From Anadara kagoshimensis (lineage: Eukaryota; Mollusca; Bivalvia; Arcoida; Arcidae): DNA of 64,000 nt. Within the stretch, counting starts at the first letter, position 1. Every line of letters begins with the position of its first letter. The stretch is taken from NCBI GenBank assembly GCA_021292105.1, contig CM037865.1:27440027-27504026 (forward strand). The letters are read 5' to 3'. The notes beneath the pieces are model-generated. The model was not told the DNA's origin, did not search any database, and saw only the letters and a list, made by a program, of their open reading frames with translations. The position numbers and the translations under genes are program-made. Shown piece after piece: positions 9,845 through 22,030 of the stretch.

Positions 9845-11290
9845 GTGCGAATGTCACCGAGACACAATGACGAGGCATTTCATGATCATGTATCGCACAA
9901 CAGAAAAGTATCTGGACCAGACGAGATACCATCTGAAGTGATGAAGGAATATATGCAACCCTACTCTAGCCTCAGTATTCAAAAAGTTGTTTTTTTTAAA
10001 ACAATCCTCGCTTTAACAGAGCAAACTACCTAATGATTGGAAAAAGGCAGACGTAGCTTCTATTTACGAGCATAAAAGGATTAAAACCTGTCGGAAATTC
10101 GAAATCACAGACCTGTATCCTTAACATCGATAGAATACGGAATATACTATGCAGTAATATTACCGTATGTTACACGGTGAAAGCAATCGCTTATGTTGTA
10201 TTTGTTTCCCAATTAGTACGCCTTGGTAGAGCTTGTTCCAACTACTGGAACTTTATACAACGACGCCAGCGGCTAACAAATAAATTGTTGACCCAAGGAT
10301 ATTGCAAGCCAAGGCTTATTAGGGCCCCCAAACAGTTCTATTGCTGTCACCACAGTGTTGTTGTTAAGTTTGATGTTTCTGTGTCCAGGATTGCCCTGGA
10401 TGTATTTGAAGTCCCATAGTTCCCTGTTCCTTTCACTCAATTTTGATTGTACACACGTGGAGGATGAAGCTAGCTAAACAGGAGGTGCTTAAGCTTCCGG
10501 AGCACCCGGTCTCACTTTTCCTGATAGAAGTACACGTGTTTAACCTGAATTGCCAGTTTCAAAGTGTTGACTTTGCTTCTGAATTGTGATTTGGATATGG
10601 ATTAGTATGTTTATTTTTAATTGATACTAAGATGTGCAGCATTATTTTAGGAAACGTATACCACGTGAGACCCAGCTGATCTGTACTATCCAAGACCTAC
10701 TGACCTAGCCAAGAACATGGACGGCCAGAGACAACAAGATGTCATACTTTAAGATTTTTTCGAACACCGTCTACGAGGTACAGCACCAAAAGTTACTCCA
10801 GAAATTACAGCACTATGGTATTACTGGTGCAACTTGTAGCTGGATAAAGAACTTTACTTTATGCAGGATTAAGAACAAAACAGAAGATGGTCCTAGACGG
10901 TTTCTCCTCTGTCAAACGCAGTTTTAGGATAGTTTCTGTCTGTTGTTCCTTTTATTCATAAACGACGTGGCAGAATATGTTTCACATTCTGAAGTTTGGG
11001 CGTTTGCTGATTTGCTGATGACTGTTGTACAAGACACTATCTACATCAAGTGACGTAAGAAGATCTGAATGCATTATATCACTTGGAAAGAGATTGACTT
11101 ATGAACCCCAAAACAAATGCCAAACCATACACATCACAAAACGAAAACCACTCAAAGAAACATATGTCATCCATGCTCACCAACTTAAAAGCATGAAATT
11201 AGCTAAATAACTTGGATCTTAACATCCACCATCAGATGAACTGAACAGACACATAGAGGACGTAGCTGAGAGAACAAACACCACTCGTGC
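9845..11290 (+). pseudogene. Degenerate non-LTR reverse transcriptase, interrupted
   Basis: Separated frames show the RT landmarks of jockey/CR1-type elements in order. These are KVSGPDEIPSEVMKEY (9905-9952), NHRPVSLT-like near 10110-10135, HQKLLQKLQHYGITGA (about 10781-10830) with a WIKNF motif, FINDVAEYVSHSE (about 10953-10995), and a Lys-rich thumb ending near 11280. Frames change several times. An unrelated retroelement 3' fragment (10150-10690) sits between the second and third landmarks. The element is dead, and the order shows an old LINE later hit by a second insertion. Confidence 0.8.
10150..10690 (+). mobile_element. 3' fragment of RYIDD-type retroelement, copy 1
   Basis: The frame from 10177 reads FVSQLVRLGRACSNYWNF and later NKLLTQGYCKPRLI, matching the C-terminal region of the RT-like ORF at 14884-15335. 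After the ORF comes a tail shared by all four copies: 'tgtccaggattgccctggat', 'gctagctaaacaggaggtgc', 'ccggagcacccgg'. It is inserted in a decayed LINE. Confidence 0.75.
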
Positions 11291-11296
11291 CTATGT

Positions 11297-11303
11297 ATAT
11301 ATA

Positions 11304-11367
<64 letters not shown>

Positions 11368-11371
11368 TGCC

Positions 11372-11421
<50 letters not shown>
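11297..11421. repeat. (TA)n-(GT)n compound microsatellite
   Basis: Long TA runs with short interruptions, then about 16 GT units. Confidence 0.95.
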
Positions 11422-11425
<4 letters not shown>

Positions 11426-11519
11426 AGCAAATAGTTGTAACCAGGAATTACGTGTATTTACTAAGAGAATCAGTAATTACGTGTAATTACTGGCAGATTT
11501 AGGGTTTTCTCGAGCTACG

Positions 11520-11660
11520 GGACGGGTGGGCGTACCTTGACATGTGAGCTTCGTTTGATGTTTTTAAAGGATGGGTGGGCGTACCTTGACATGTGAGCTT
11601 CGTTTGTTGTTTTTAAAGGATGGGTGGGCGTACCTTGACATGTGAGCTTCGTTTGTTGTG
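11520..11660. repeat. Three tandem ~59-bp units
   Basis: Three near-identical copies share 'cgtaccttgacatgtgagct' followed by tcgtttg and tttttaaaggatgggtggg. They are non-coding and lie just left of the 2-kb TIR element. Confidence 0.85.
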
Positions 11661-11752
11661 TCTTGGGATATATGGGATAGCTTTTGTCGATGAGATGCTC
11701 TCGTTTGGCCCCCTTTAGACTAGAAACAAATTCAGAAAATGTGACTTGAAGC

Positions 11753-13755
11753 GGCATTTTTTAGTAAAAGTTGGTAACATGCTTTTCTAACATAATTCGA
11801 GGGTGCTGAATTCAAAAATGGCGGATACCAAGCTCAATTTTGAGTTTTTGAACCCATAATTCAAAAAACAAAATGGCGGCTAAAATTAATGGTGTACCAA
11901 TGCAAAAAATGTTACATGGGTTGACAAATGTTGTTAAAAGTTGGTAAAATGAATTATCTAACATAATTCGAGGATGCTAAATTCAAAAATGGCGAATACC
12001 AAGCTCCACTTCGAGTTTTTGAACCCATAATTCAAAAAACAAAATGGCGGCTAAATTAATAAATGTTTATAGTATTTTTGTTTTTACAGATTTGCAAAAA
12101 CAATTTTCTTTTTGAAAGAAAAGAATTTCTCAAAAATGAGCAGGCAATGGTGATTTCGCCTACCATGGATGGAATGAAAACAAAGCTCTATTGACCATTT
12201 CTGGGGTTGCAACATTGGCATACCTTCCATGACTGGGGTGATCATCAATGTTCTGCCTGTCCTGTTCATAATCCGCCACCTATCTTTTTACTCTTGCTTA
12301 TCAAGGGGCATCTTTCTCTAGTGTCGCTAACATATCAGTATGGATAGCCTTAGGTGCTTAACCGTTTTTGTGCAAATACTAGTATTGGATCCTGCTCTTT
12401 TACCATTTTTTACATTTGCCAAATCAGTAGCCTGATTTATTTTAAAGTAGTACCTTGTTGATATTAACTTACAAAAATTACACTGGTCTTCGGATACACG
12501 AATACAGCAGATAGAAGGGTAGAAAAGGGACATCGACGCTAATCTCCTGTAACAGAACGCTCACGATATATCATTCAGACCTCGTACTTCTTACCAGTAT
12601 TAATAAAACCAAATGCAGTATTACTTTTGCTATGGTTGAATATCAAACTTTACATCAACATTTTGTTGTGCAAGTTCACCTTTTTAACTAAAAGTCAGCT
12701 TAGAGTTGCTCGATAATATATAATGACTTAGCACCTCTAAAAAGACTAGTGCAGTTACATTTACTTTGCTCTTCCACTGTAAAAAGTAAAATTCTTAAGC
12801 ATTTGGTGCAAACACAGGTTTCAATTTTGTAAGCTATTTCTTCCACACTCTGGACTCCATAAATCAGTGTTTCAGCCTGTTATGTGTCATACTTAATTCA
12901 TTTAATTAAACAGGAACAGACAGTTCCATGTTCAAATTACGATCCAAAAACAAAAGCGAAAACTTAAAACTGGCTTAAGTTAAACATGTGAACTTCGTTC
13001 AGGAGTCAAATATATACATTTTGTCATAATGACCTTTGTTGTTAGGCCATCTGAGACAAAGGCTGACCAGCATGCCAGATATTTTGTTTTCATAAATATC
13101 AAACCCCTTTTTTCAGAGTTATTGCCCCTGAAAAATAATTAATCTTTTGCAAATTGTGCTGGTTTGTGGCTATTTACTTGAAAACTATTAGTGTTATATA
13201 AAAACAATACATTGAAAAATAATGAAAATGACATGCTAAGTTGCAATGTTTGTAAGAATATGATGATCCATAGAGGAGTTGTTACCCTTGGAGTATAATT
13301 ATCTATCGAATTTGTGTTTTTGACCATATTTTTAAAAAGTATTATAAATAGATAAAAACACCAAGTTGCAAAAATAATCAACATGTCAAGATCTAACTTC
13401 GTAGCAAATTTTGTGTATGATAATCAACGAAGGTGTTGTTGCCCCTAAAATTTCAGATGTTAAATGTTTTCAGGTGAGCAATAAGGCCCATAAGTATTTT
13501 GTTTAAATTTTCTGCTCATTACCACCCAAGTAAGCCTCGAAATATCACAATCTTTGATTAATAGCTGTTTCTTGCAACTTAAACAACTTCTATATCAACT
13601 TTTATGCAAAAGTGCATTTTGATTTTGGCAGCCATTTTGTATTTAAATTTTGACCTACTTAGAGCAATTTTTCAGCTTCGTATCCGCCATTTTCGAACTC
13701 AGCACCCCAAAGTTAGGTAAGAAAGATATATGGTTTGCTTTTACTAAAAATGCAT
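11753..13755. mobile_element. 2.0-kb DNA element with terminal inverted repeats
   Basis: The left end reads 'gcattttttagtaaaag', and the right end reverse-complemented reads 'gcatttttagtaaaagc'. Pairing extends further inward: the 'gggtgctgaattcaaaaatg' and 'gcggata' phrases on the left correspond to 'tatccgccattttcgaactc' and 'agcacccc' on the right. Inside the left end a segment of about 175 bp is directly duplicated (11760-11890, 11935-12060). No transposase frame is visible, so it looks non-autonomous. Superfamily not assigned. Confidence 0.7.
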
Positions 13756-14883
13756 CTTCCTCTTTAAAACGACGTCTTTTCTGAAAATGTGCCTAGTCTA
13801 CTTGGTTCAGTCACGCTTAAATTACGAGATTTTTCAAAAGTGTCAAGCTTAAACTAGATTTAAAGAGAACCAAAATTACATAAAATAGTTATATATTCTG
13901 AGCATGTTTGAGATTTAACAAGTCGTAAACAAATTCATCCGTTATAAATACAAAATTTAATATCTAGTAAACAAGTGAACAAAAGTTACCAAAAACATGT
14001 AAACTATGTTGATAACGGTTTCTACGTATTGATTGCAAAAAAAAAAAAAAAAAAAAGAAGAAGAAGAAAAAGTAGCTAATAGTAACAACAACTAAAATGT
14101 ATAAAAAAGAATACCCTAGTCTAACGGGTACATACAGTACATCCCTGTCGAAAGTCAAACACTGGGCTAACGAAAACAAAGTTGAATTTCGCTACCGAGT
14201 GACTGAGATGTGGAAGACCCGTGGCCGAATCGCTGTCGAGAGATAAATAGCAGCTGTCCAGATTCACGTAGAGCTCTTACAAGGTTCTGAGGTCAGCTGA
14301 TGATTCTGCCCTAATTTCTCAGCATAGTGATTAACTTCCGACAGATCCCCTGTTCTTTAAAGAGAAGAGTGTGTGAAAATGTTTCTAACTGTACAACTGT
14401 CTATCCACAAATTGAGTGTCCATAGAAAATGCAAGAATAAAGTCGTACTTTCCAACAAACTCACAAAAAATTGTCAAAACTTGATGCAAAATCTACTGAC
14501 CTAACAGGAAAAAATATTTTTCATTCATCAAAAACTGAATTGAATTCTGTACATAGAGCAATTTTCGAAGCTTTTAACAAAATAACAAATATAACTATGT
14601 CAAAATTACCCCTCTGTACCTTCTGTCATATACCATTTAAAAAAAAATAATCATAAAATACATTCAAAAAGTGGTATATGAAATTGTCATGTGCTACTTT
14701 TGAATGGATTATATTTATAAAATTTCAAAAGTAGCACATGACACTTCTTACTCAGACAATTTTAAATAAGATATCATAATTGGAATATTCATGTTAATCA
14801 CACCTGAAAAAAAACGAACAACAATGGCCTATCTGACCCTAAATACCCTGATGCATCTAAGTTTTTGTAACTAAAATTACAGA
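13756..14883. other. No gene seen
   Basis: AT-rich DNA with a poly-A/GAA run near 14036-14071. A small inverted motif built on 'aaaagtggtatatg' and 'aaaagtagcacatgacac' lies at 14660-14750. No supported exon. Confidence 0.5.
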
Positions 14884-15545
14884 ATGTGTAAAACCTTGTT
14901 AGATCCAAGAGAAAAGACTGTCGCAAAATACAGATATATAGATGACGTCCCGTCTCTTATCAACCCTAATGGAAACTATGTGAATTCCATCTATCCTTGC
15001 GAGCTTGAAATAATAGATACGACAGATTCCTTATGCTCTGTTTCATATTTAGACTTGTACCTCAATTATCACGCCCACGGAAGGCTACATTTGAAACTGC
15101 AAACGTGATGACTTTAATTTTTCTATTGTCAGCTTTCCTTTTCTTTACTTCCCTTGTTTATGATGTAGGCTTATTTGTTTCCCAATTAACACGCTATGCT
15201 AGAGCTTGTTCCCACTACGGGAACTTTATACAACGAAGCAAGCTGCTTATAAATAAATTGTTGATCCATGGATATTGTAAGCCTAAGCTTATCAGAGCCC
15301 TCAAAAAGTTTTATGGCCGCCATCACATGCAGTATTGACTAATGTTACGTTTGATATCGCCGTGTCCTGGATTGCCCTGGATATATTTGACGTCTTGTTG
15401 TTCCGTTCACTCAATTTTGATAACGCAAGTGGCGGGTGTAGCTAACTAAACAGGAAATGCATATCCTTCCGGTGCACCCGACCTCACTTTCCTGGAGAAA
15501 ATTCACGTGTCAGTTTCAAATTTTTACATGGATTAGTATGTTATG
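14884..15545 (+). pseudogene. RYIDD-type retroelement RT fragment, copy 2 (longest)
   Basis: The first frame (14884-15108) reads KTVAKYRYIDDVPSLINP, with YIDD as the RT catalytic motif, then CELEIIDTTDS and SYLDLYLNYHAHGRL. A frameshift near 15095-15110 moves to a second frame with FVSQLTRYARACSHYGNF, NKLLIHGYCKPKLIRAL and KKFYGRHH. The shared non-coding tail ('attgccctggatatatttga', 'ggtgcacccgacctcac') follows to 15545. Similar RYIDD proteins are common in invertebrate genomes. I do not assign it firmly to Penelope-like, DIRS or another class. It is inactivated by the frameshift. Confidence 0.75.
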
Positions 15546-17168
15546 TTCTGTCGTCCTACGGCGTCATCAATTATGAATAAAAAGTACCGTTGACGACAAA
15601 ACATTTGGTCTATAGTGATTAATCGGTATTTGATTCAATGTACATAACGCATCATTTGCGGCACTATGCACGTGAGTGTTAGATCAATAAATTTCTACTC
15701 ACGTGGCATGCTGTAGTTTTTACACTAACAAAAACTATTGAAATTGATGTAGACAAATCCCAAATCAGTTTGGCTTGACAGCGGTATCAATATCAGTATT
15801 TCTTTTCAGTGCTGCGGCAATGTATGCACGGGAAATACCAGGCAAATCCAGTGACGTTCCAAAAGTTTGAGACATTATTTAAAGCGGAAATGACGTTTAC
15901 GTTGTCAAATAACTATGACGTAATATGTAAGTACAACTCCCCGCCACTGCACAAATTTTACCATGAGGAATGTAACATTACTGAACTAAGAATTAGTACA
16001 TAGTCATTTGCTTTGAATGACGTAAATTAAAGTTCTTCTTTGCTTTGATGGTATTTACTTTCATTTGCCATTTTTATCATTAAAACAATTAACGCATTTA
16101 AAACGTGGACTACTGACAATAATAGTGAGTTGAACTGTTGACTGAATGGTGAAGGTTTTTATTGGTTTGCATGGTAAGTAATAAGTCTTGGTGGTTTTCA
16201 AATAACTTGTCTACTAGTACTTTAAAATATATTGTCACCATACAGAGGCGCATTCTCGTACAACGCAGGTTTGCCTGTGCATCACGTGATTAATACCCCA
16301 TTTGTGTGGAATATTTTGCTAACGATTAACGTCGCCGCCATACCGCGTGATACCTTCTGACGTTTGTGCGGAAAAATTATTTCTAATGGATATGAAATCG
16401 CGTAATATGACGTCTTCCGGTAAAAAAAACGATGATATTTTGGGAATTTGACGTCAACGTTCTTCGAAACGTTCCGCACAAATTTTAAGGGGGGATTGAT
16501 CCCCGACCTAAAACGGCGAACCCCATTGCATAAGTTTGCGTTTTTTGATATTCGGGACGTAAAAAAATTTCCATAACGGTCCGCACAAACGTTTTACTGT
16601 GCTAGTCACCAACCTATTTACGTTATCTTTGCGATATTTTAGTTGATGATTTCACCTATGTCGACGTTGTTTTACCGGGGTATGGTGGAGGAAACCACAG
16701 TATCTCTCGGGCAAAATCGACAAACGAAATGACAAATGAAATAGCTATGGGTCTCATTTTATATAAACGAGTAAAAGCACCGATTCACATAAGGCTGCGC
16801 TTTAATAGTTTACACGGAAAATTAATATATTCTTAAACCGAGTGCTGAACTGCATATTTGATTGCCGATAAACAAGCATTCAATAACCTTAATAATTTTT
16901 CATGCTGAAACACTGACTGAAGACCAATCCCATGATCAGAGGTATGCTCCCTTTGGGAAATTTTTTTGAAAAAACTAGCGCAAATTTTTGCATTCTGGAC
17001 AACATCAAAGAATGAAATCTTGCATCTAAAGTGTTCGAGCATTAAATGTATTAAAAGCGTCATAAACCCCATCCACTGATGGCAAGACTAATTGAACACT
17101 AAGTTGAAAAGGGCTTTTGCTAACCTGTTTCGTTTTATTGATCGTATACGCATAAGTAAAAACATCGT
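15546..17168. other. No gene seen; one diverged repeat
   Basis: The interval is mostly unique AT-rich sequence. The part from 16255 to 16620 resembles the 7620-7990 repeat ('atcacgtgattaatacccca', 'tttgtgtggaatattttgct', 'ttccgcacaaa') and is rich in TGACGT motifs. The small frames here lack splice or family support. Confidence 0.45.
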
Positions 17169-17696
17169 CCCCAGTTTCACAATCGTTTCTTAACTAAAAT
17201 TTTCCTTTAATTACTGGTATTATTTAAATCTGATTAATTCTGTTAGTTTCAAGATATTTATGCATTTCAGGAGTCATATTGATGATCACTCTAAACGTAT
17301 TACGTCTATTTTATGACTTTAATTGTTAAAAAAATCATGTAGTTCTACAAACAAAGAAGATTTAGATGGTTAGGGCATGTTTTGAGAAAGCCACAACAAC
17401 GCATACCAAAACAAGCACTTCTTTGGACACCACAGGGAAAAAGAAAGCCACGAAGACCAAAACAGACCTGGAGTAGAACTATAAAGGCTGAACTGGAAGA
17501 CCTTGGACCATCCTGGGGGCAGGCACAAAAAAATGGCAAAGGACAGGGTGAAGTGGAGGCACTTTGTTGTGGCCTTATGTCCCACCAGGGACGAAGAGGA
17601 TAGGTAGGTAGGTAGTTCCACAAACTATTGTCAAAATTTGCCAGATTTAAATTGAGGAAAATCTGACTTAAGAAGTGATTGTGAAACTGGTGGGGT
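17169..17696. mobile_element. 'CAGTTTCACAATC' MITE split by a LINE tail
   Basis: The left end is 'ccccagtttcacaatcg' and the right end 'gattgtgaaactggtgggg', an inverted pair. Other copies lie at 19711-19964, 20168-20437 and 47544-48176, with a partial end at 847. The interior is interrupted at 17353-17611 by a 5'-truncated LINE tail. Flanking sequence beyond the insertion matches the uninterrupted copy at 19.7-19.96 kb. Confidence 0.75.
17353..17611 (+). pseudogene. 5'-truncated LINE ORF2 tail with target-site duplication
   Basis: The frame reads RRFRWLGHVLRKPQQRIPKQ, GKRKPRRPKQTWSRTIKAEL and then ALCPTRDEE after a frameshift. This is the well-known C-terminal tail of LINE endonuclease/reverse-transcriptase proteins (WLGHVLR...GKRK.GRPK.TW). 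It ends in a 'taggtaggtaggta' tail. It is bounded by 'gtagttctacaaac' at 17339-17352 and 'gtagttccacaaac' at 17612-17625, a 14-bp target-site duplication with one mismatch. Confidence 0.85.
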
Positions 17697-18181
17697 ATTG
17701 TTAAGATTCAACAGCATGAAGTAATCCGGTAAAATCACTTGCTAAGTGTGCTAGCTCTCCCCTTTTTGGAACATTACACCCTAATATACATCATTTGACG
17801 TAACCAACGGCAACGCTTATTTTTGACGTCATATTACAGGCCGAGATAGATGAAACTCGGTCCGATTTGGTCACCAGTTTAGCAGACGATACTGAGGGTT
17901 GTTGTCGACCAGGACAACAAAATGTTTAAAAAAAAACAGAAAAGAAAAACTCAAGACAGTTTAGTTTGTATTAAACAATTTAATGAAAAGCGTAAAAATT
18001 ACATATATCATGCTGGTATTCCAGATAAAATAGTCGCTCAATGTTTTATTTATATATTTATTTATTTTTAAGGAAAGACTTCCATTTGTACCCTCCACTA
18101 AAATTTTAATTTCGACTAAAAAAAGCCTAAAATGATGGAATCAAGCAATTTGAACCATTTTTGCGAAAAATAATTTTTCCA

Positions 18182-18247
18182 AAATTTTACATTGAATTTA
18201 GTGGGGGTGGGGGGGATGGGATGGGTGGGGGGATGGTGGGGGTTACA
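18182..18247 (+). other. G-rich tract (potential G-quadruplex)
   Basis: Repeated runs of 4-7 G separated by T or A (for example 'gtgggggtgggggggatggg') fit the G4 pattern on the + strand. No gene lies within 8 kb with confidence, so a role is unlikely. Confidence 0.7.
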
Positions 18248-18402
18248 AAAGGAACTCTTACCTGACATTAAAATATTGAGCATGTTACATATTATCAGCA
18301 GTGCATACTACCGTTTGGATAATTCCATTTTTGATAGGTTGTCAATTTACCTTGAATTTTAAATGCAGCTCATACACCTGTGACAGGTAAATGCTCATGC
18401 AA

Positions 18403-18441
18403 GTATAGGCAAACAACTTTGACCTGTCTGCTTGACTTTCA
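18403..18441 (-). repeat. Solitary 'AGGTCAAGC..ACAGGTCAA' terminus
   Basis: The reverse complement of 'ctttgacctgtctgcttgac' matches the terminus of the element at 8361-9103. No partner end is found near it. Confidence 0.55.
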
Positions 18442-18489
18442 ATTAGGAGTATACATCCTAATGCATGGATAGTGTTAGGAAATATGTTC

Positions 18490-18655
18490 CGAGATTTTGG
18501 AGGAAACCGGAGTTACCAGAGAAAATCACAGACCTTTTTTTGGTAAGCAAACTGACAAATTTTCTCGCACTAGGATCTCTCTCGATTTGAATTCCAACCT
18601 AGGAGTGCAACACAATGATCCATAAGCACACAGTTTAGATCACTTGGCCACCGAC
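18490..18655 (-). mobile_element. tRNA-derived SINE, family 2
   Basis: In reverse orientation the head is 'ggtggccaagtgatctaaac', resembling the A-box of a Ser/Leu-type tRNA. It is followed by 'gagagatcctagtgcgagaa' and the tail phrase 'ccggtttcctcc'. The same phrases recur at 26.1, 29.95-30.09, 31.88-31.95, 37.3, 48.8-49.1, 52.6/53.1 and 54.5 kb. Confidence 0.65.
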
Positions 18656-19590
18656 CCCCCCCCCACCCCTTGATATTTAGGAAGAAAAATATAGAATAAA
18701 TAAAAATGATAAATGCAGAATAAATAAATAAATGCTGGTGTTAAAAAACTATGTTCGACATTCTTCTTAAAACGAACCTATTAAAATCTTTGACCAACTT
18801 TTTTAACTGGAAGACCAGATGGATAGACATGACAATTAATTGAAGATCTTTTATATATTGGGACTGACAAACACAAAAATATGAAAATAAAATAAAACAA
18901 CATGTTTTAAAATACAAATATAAAACTTTCGTATATAGATAGTAAAGCACCATGCAGACTCAATAATTCTGATAAATTATCTTTGAAATTCTATCATAAC
19001 TTTTGTCAATTTGCTAATTTATAACTCTTTAAATTATTTATTCCAATCCCCAATTTAAATGAAACACATCTTTGTTTGAGGATGAAATGTATACTATTAC
19101 CATGGTAACCATAAACATCAAAATACCAACAACACACATAAACATTTTGTGCTAGTATCATAAACAGTTCCATAAAAATAAATGCATGTACCAATGCCGA
19201 TTTTTGGAATGTGCAATTATATAAGATTGGAATGAAAACTTAACACACATTTTTTAAATATTTGTTGATATTGTACAGGCCTGATGAAAGTTTAACACTA
19301 TAGCTTGCGCATTAAAATTATAGTGCCGAATCAGCAGGTCATATCTGCCACTCATTAGCAATTTCTAAAAAGCTTTTTAGCAGCTGCCTTATATCTCTAG
19401 GCAGCTACTAGCTACCCGGTATCTATATCATTGTCACTTGACAGCCAGGTATCAACTCCCTTGCATCAGGTGAGCCGTGACTCCCTTTCATCAGTTCCAA
19501 CAGGTGTTTAAACTGTACACATTAAAGCTACACAAAACACAACAAAATTGTGATAAATAATAAACTTAACTTTGAATTTTACACATAATG
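18656..19590. other. No gene seen
   Basis: AT-rich sequence with no supported exon. A loose direct phrase 'cagctgccttatatctct' / 'cagctactagctacccggta' occurs near 19380-19420. Confidence 0.5.
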
Positions 19591-19710
19591 ATGACACTTG
19601 CTGTCTTCAGTTTCACAATTATTCCTTTACAAAGATTTTCCTTAACTGAAATCTGGTAATTTTTGGCAATATTGTATGACACTACAAATGACAGGAATCA
19701 ACAAACCAAG

Positions 19711-19964
19711 CTCCGGTTTCACAATCATTTCTTAACTTAGAGTTTCTTATCTCTTATATCTGGAAAATTTAAAACCTTTATAATTTTGTTAATTGTTACA
19801 GTATTACAGAGTTTAATGTGTTATTTTTAAGACTTTACCAAGCTTATGATATCTGCATTTAGTTTTGACAAAAATATTTATTCGTAGTTCAAAAAAATTA
19901 CCAAACTTTGCTAAATTTAAGTTAAGGAAAGTCTTAGCTAAGGAATGATTGTGAAACTGGGGCC
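19711..19964. mobile_element. 'CAGTTTCACAATC' MITE, uninterrupted copy
   Basis: The left 'ctccggtttcacaatcattt' pairs with the right 'aaggaatgattgtgaaactg'. The interior is about 255 bp and non-coding, and it provides the empty-site comparison for the copy at 17169-17696. A partial end of the same family lies at 19600-19650. Confidence 0.75.
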
Positions 19965-20167
19965 ATAAAATATAAATTTAAGAAGGTTAAAGAGATCTTA
20001 AAAATGACACCTTCAATTCACAAATTCCTTGAAAAACCAACAAAATAATTTTTTTCAAATATGTCAGTTTTAAGTTAAGGAAAGTAGTTAAGAAATTATT
20101 GTGAAACTGAGACCAGCAGGCCTTGATCTCTTAAAATTATTGTGAAATTGTGTGAAACCAGCACCAG

Positions 20168-20437
20168 CAGGTATCAGTTTCACAATCATTCCTTCACTAT
20201 AAAATTTCCTTAACCTAATTTTATTTATTTCCATCCTTAGCTTAGAATTTCCTATATCATGTTTCACAATGCTTCCTTAAATTTTCCTTAAATATTTAAA
20301 GGAACGATTTTGCTTCCTTAAATGTTTAAAAAAAATCTTAAGTTAAGTAAACATTAAAATTAAGAAAATATTGTGAAATGATTTAAAAGGAAAAAAAGTT
20401 AAAAAAATTCTTAAGTAATGATTGTGAAACAGGGGCC
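20168..20437. mobile_element. 'CAGTTTCACAATC' MITE, rearranged copy
   Basis: The left end is 'tatcagtttcacaatcattc' and the right end 'gtaatgattgtgaaacaggg'. Extra internal copies of 'tttcacaatgcttccttaaa' and 'attgtgaaatgatt' suggest nested or duplicated ends. Confidence 0.6.
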
Positions 20438-20479
20438 AGATGTTTAGAACATACACTTAAAAATAACATTCATGACAAT

Positions 20480-20700
20480 TGACGGATCGCTTGCCACGCC
20501 CATAATGTTCTGACAAAGGCCTGGCATGCTTGAAATACACAGAAAAAGAATGGAAACTAAGCCTGAATTGTTCCATTTAATGACGTCACTGACACTAGTA
20601 TGTCATTAGTTACAATGACACAATCACTGTTTTGGTAGCGTGATGGAGTTCAGTGTTAGAACGTAATAGGCATGGCCGGTGATACATCAATTCTCAATAT
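20480..20700. repeat. Dispersed ~220-bp repeat with TGACGTCA, copy 1
   Basis: It shares with 36060-36275 the phrases 'ggatcgcttgccacgcccat', 'tttaatgacgtcactgacac' and 'tagtatgtcattagtt' in the same order. The palindrome TGACGTCA is a CRE-type site, though here it is simply part of a repeat. Confidence 0.7.
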
Positions 20701-21139
20701 GGTGCAATGTTTCCCCATTTATATGAGGTCCACACAACGGCCATATACATTTACATGTAGTATTTCATGAAACAAACTTAACAAAGAAAGATTCAAATAA
20801 AAAATACCTGTAATTAACAGGAAATAATATGGCTATCTGTAACAATTTCTGGACTAAAATTTCAAAATTGTAAGGCCAATTCAACTTAAATGTTAGATTC
20901 TCATCCCAGTTGACAACAAATAAGGGGCAGATCTAATGATTTTTATCTTTTATTTGTGACAATTTCTTAATTAAGTGTTTGTTAGTTTAAGGCCATAAAT
21001 TATGGAATTGGAAATAAGGATGAAAAATAGAAAAATTGGTACAGGGTTTTTTTTGGGGTGGGTAGGGTAAGCAAGGATAAAAATCTAACAATTTAATTCA
21101 ATTGGCCTTAACATGACATAAGAAGTACCTTGTGATCAC

Positions 21140-21250
21140 AGTCTAGCAAAGGTTAATGAGAACATAAATTGATGATGAGAAGACATATATTGATGATGAT
21201 ATAGCATAAACTGATGATGAGATAACATAAATTAATGATGCAATAACATC
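21140..21250. repeat. Tandem ~26-bp units ('attgatgatgagaagacata')
   Basis: About four imperfect units built on 'attgatgatgagaagacata' are present. They are non-coding. Confidence 0.65.
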
Positions 21251-21607
21251 TAAGAAAGAAAAAAGATTGACATTTTTTTTAATTTTGTGATTCATTCATG
21301 CCAACATGATTATATCAGTTAATTCAAAGATTTTCAATTTACAAACAAATTGATTTTGCTAAAACGCACATCAAACACTATTTCAGAACATTTACTTGAA
21401 ATTTAGATTTTCCAATCCATAAGGCAAGAGGCGGCATTTACCACTTTAAATTTTCATTCTATCCTGTTTAATTTCTAAGTTCATCAGCATAACCTGAATA
21501 ATGGTAAATAATGTAAATAAAAAAAACATTATTTACAAAACATTAATTAAAACAAGTGACAAAAATGCTGTCATCCCAATCCTTCAATTCTTAAAAGGGG
21601 ATTTACT

Positions 21608-21758
21608 GCTGTACCACATGATACATTTCTTTGGAATTCATTTTTCCATTGGATATGGAATAATACCAGTTTACATTCCAGGAATTTGCAATGTAAATGT
21701 TTTCAAAATATTCCAAACCAAAGTTATGAAATGGTGATCATGTGGTACAGCTGTGAAC
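21608..21758. mobile_element. MITE with 'GTACCACATGATAC' inverted ends
   Basis: The left 'ctgctgtaccacatgataca' pairs with the right 'tgatcatgtggtacagctgt'. The length of about 150 bp and lack of ORF fit a MITE. Diverged relatives lie at 7.75, 32.13 and 34.45 kb. Confidence 0.7.
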
Positions 21759-21978
21759 CTCATTCTCAAATTCTGCTCCAAACTCATGAAGCCAATAACT
21801 GAACATAAACACATTTTGATTTATTTTCAGAAAACAGAAGACTAGATAATATAAATTATTTATCATTAAAATAATATAAAAAATATTATTAAACTAGCAA
21901 ACACTAAAACCTAATGTCGAGAGTCTCTTTTAAAACAAAGACTTTGTAAATTATATACTTGTTCTCTCCTTATATGTA

Positions 21979-22030
21979 AAACACACACACACACACACCA
22001 CACACACACACACAACACACACACACACTT
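21979..22030. repeat. (CA)n microsatellite
   Basis: An interrupted CA run. Confidence 0.95.

Noticed and set aside
16282..16479. Reverse frame in the CpG/TGACGT-rich segment
   Set aside because: It lies in a diverged dispersed repeat related to 7620-7990; no protein similarity is recognised.
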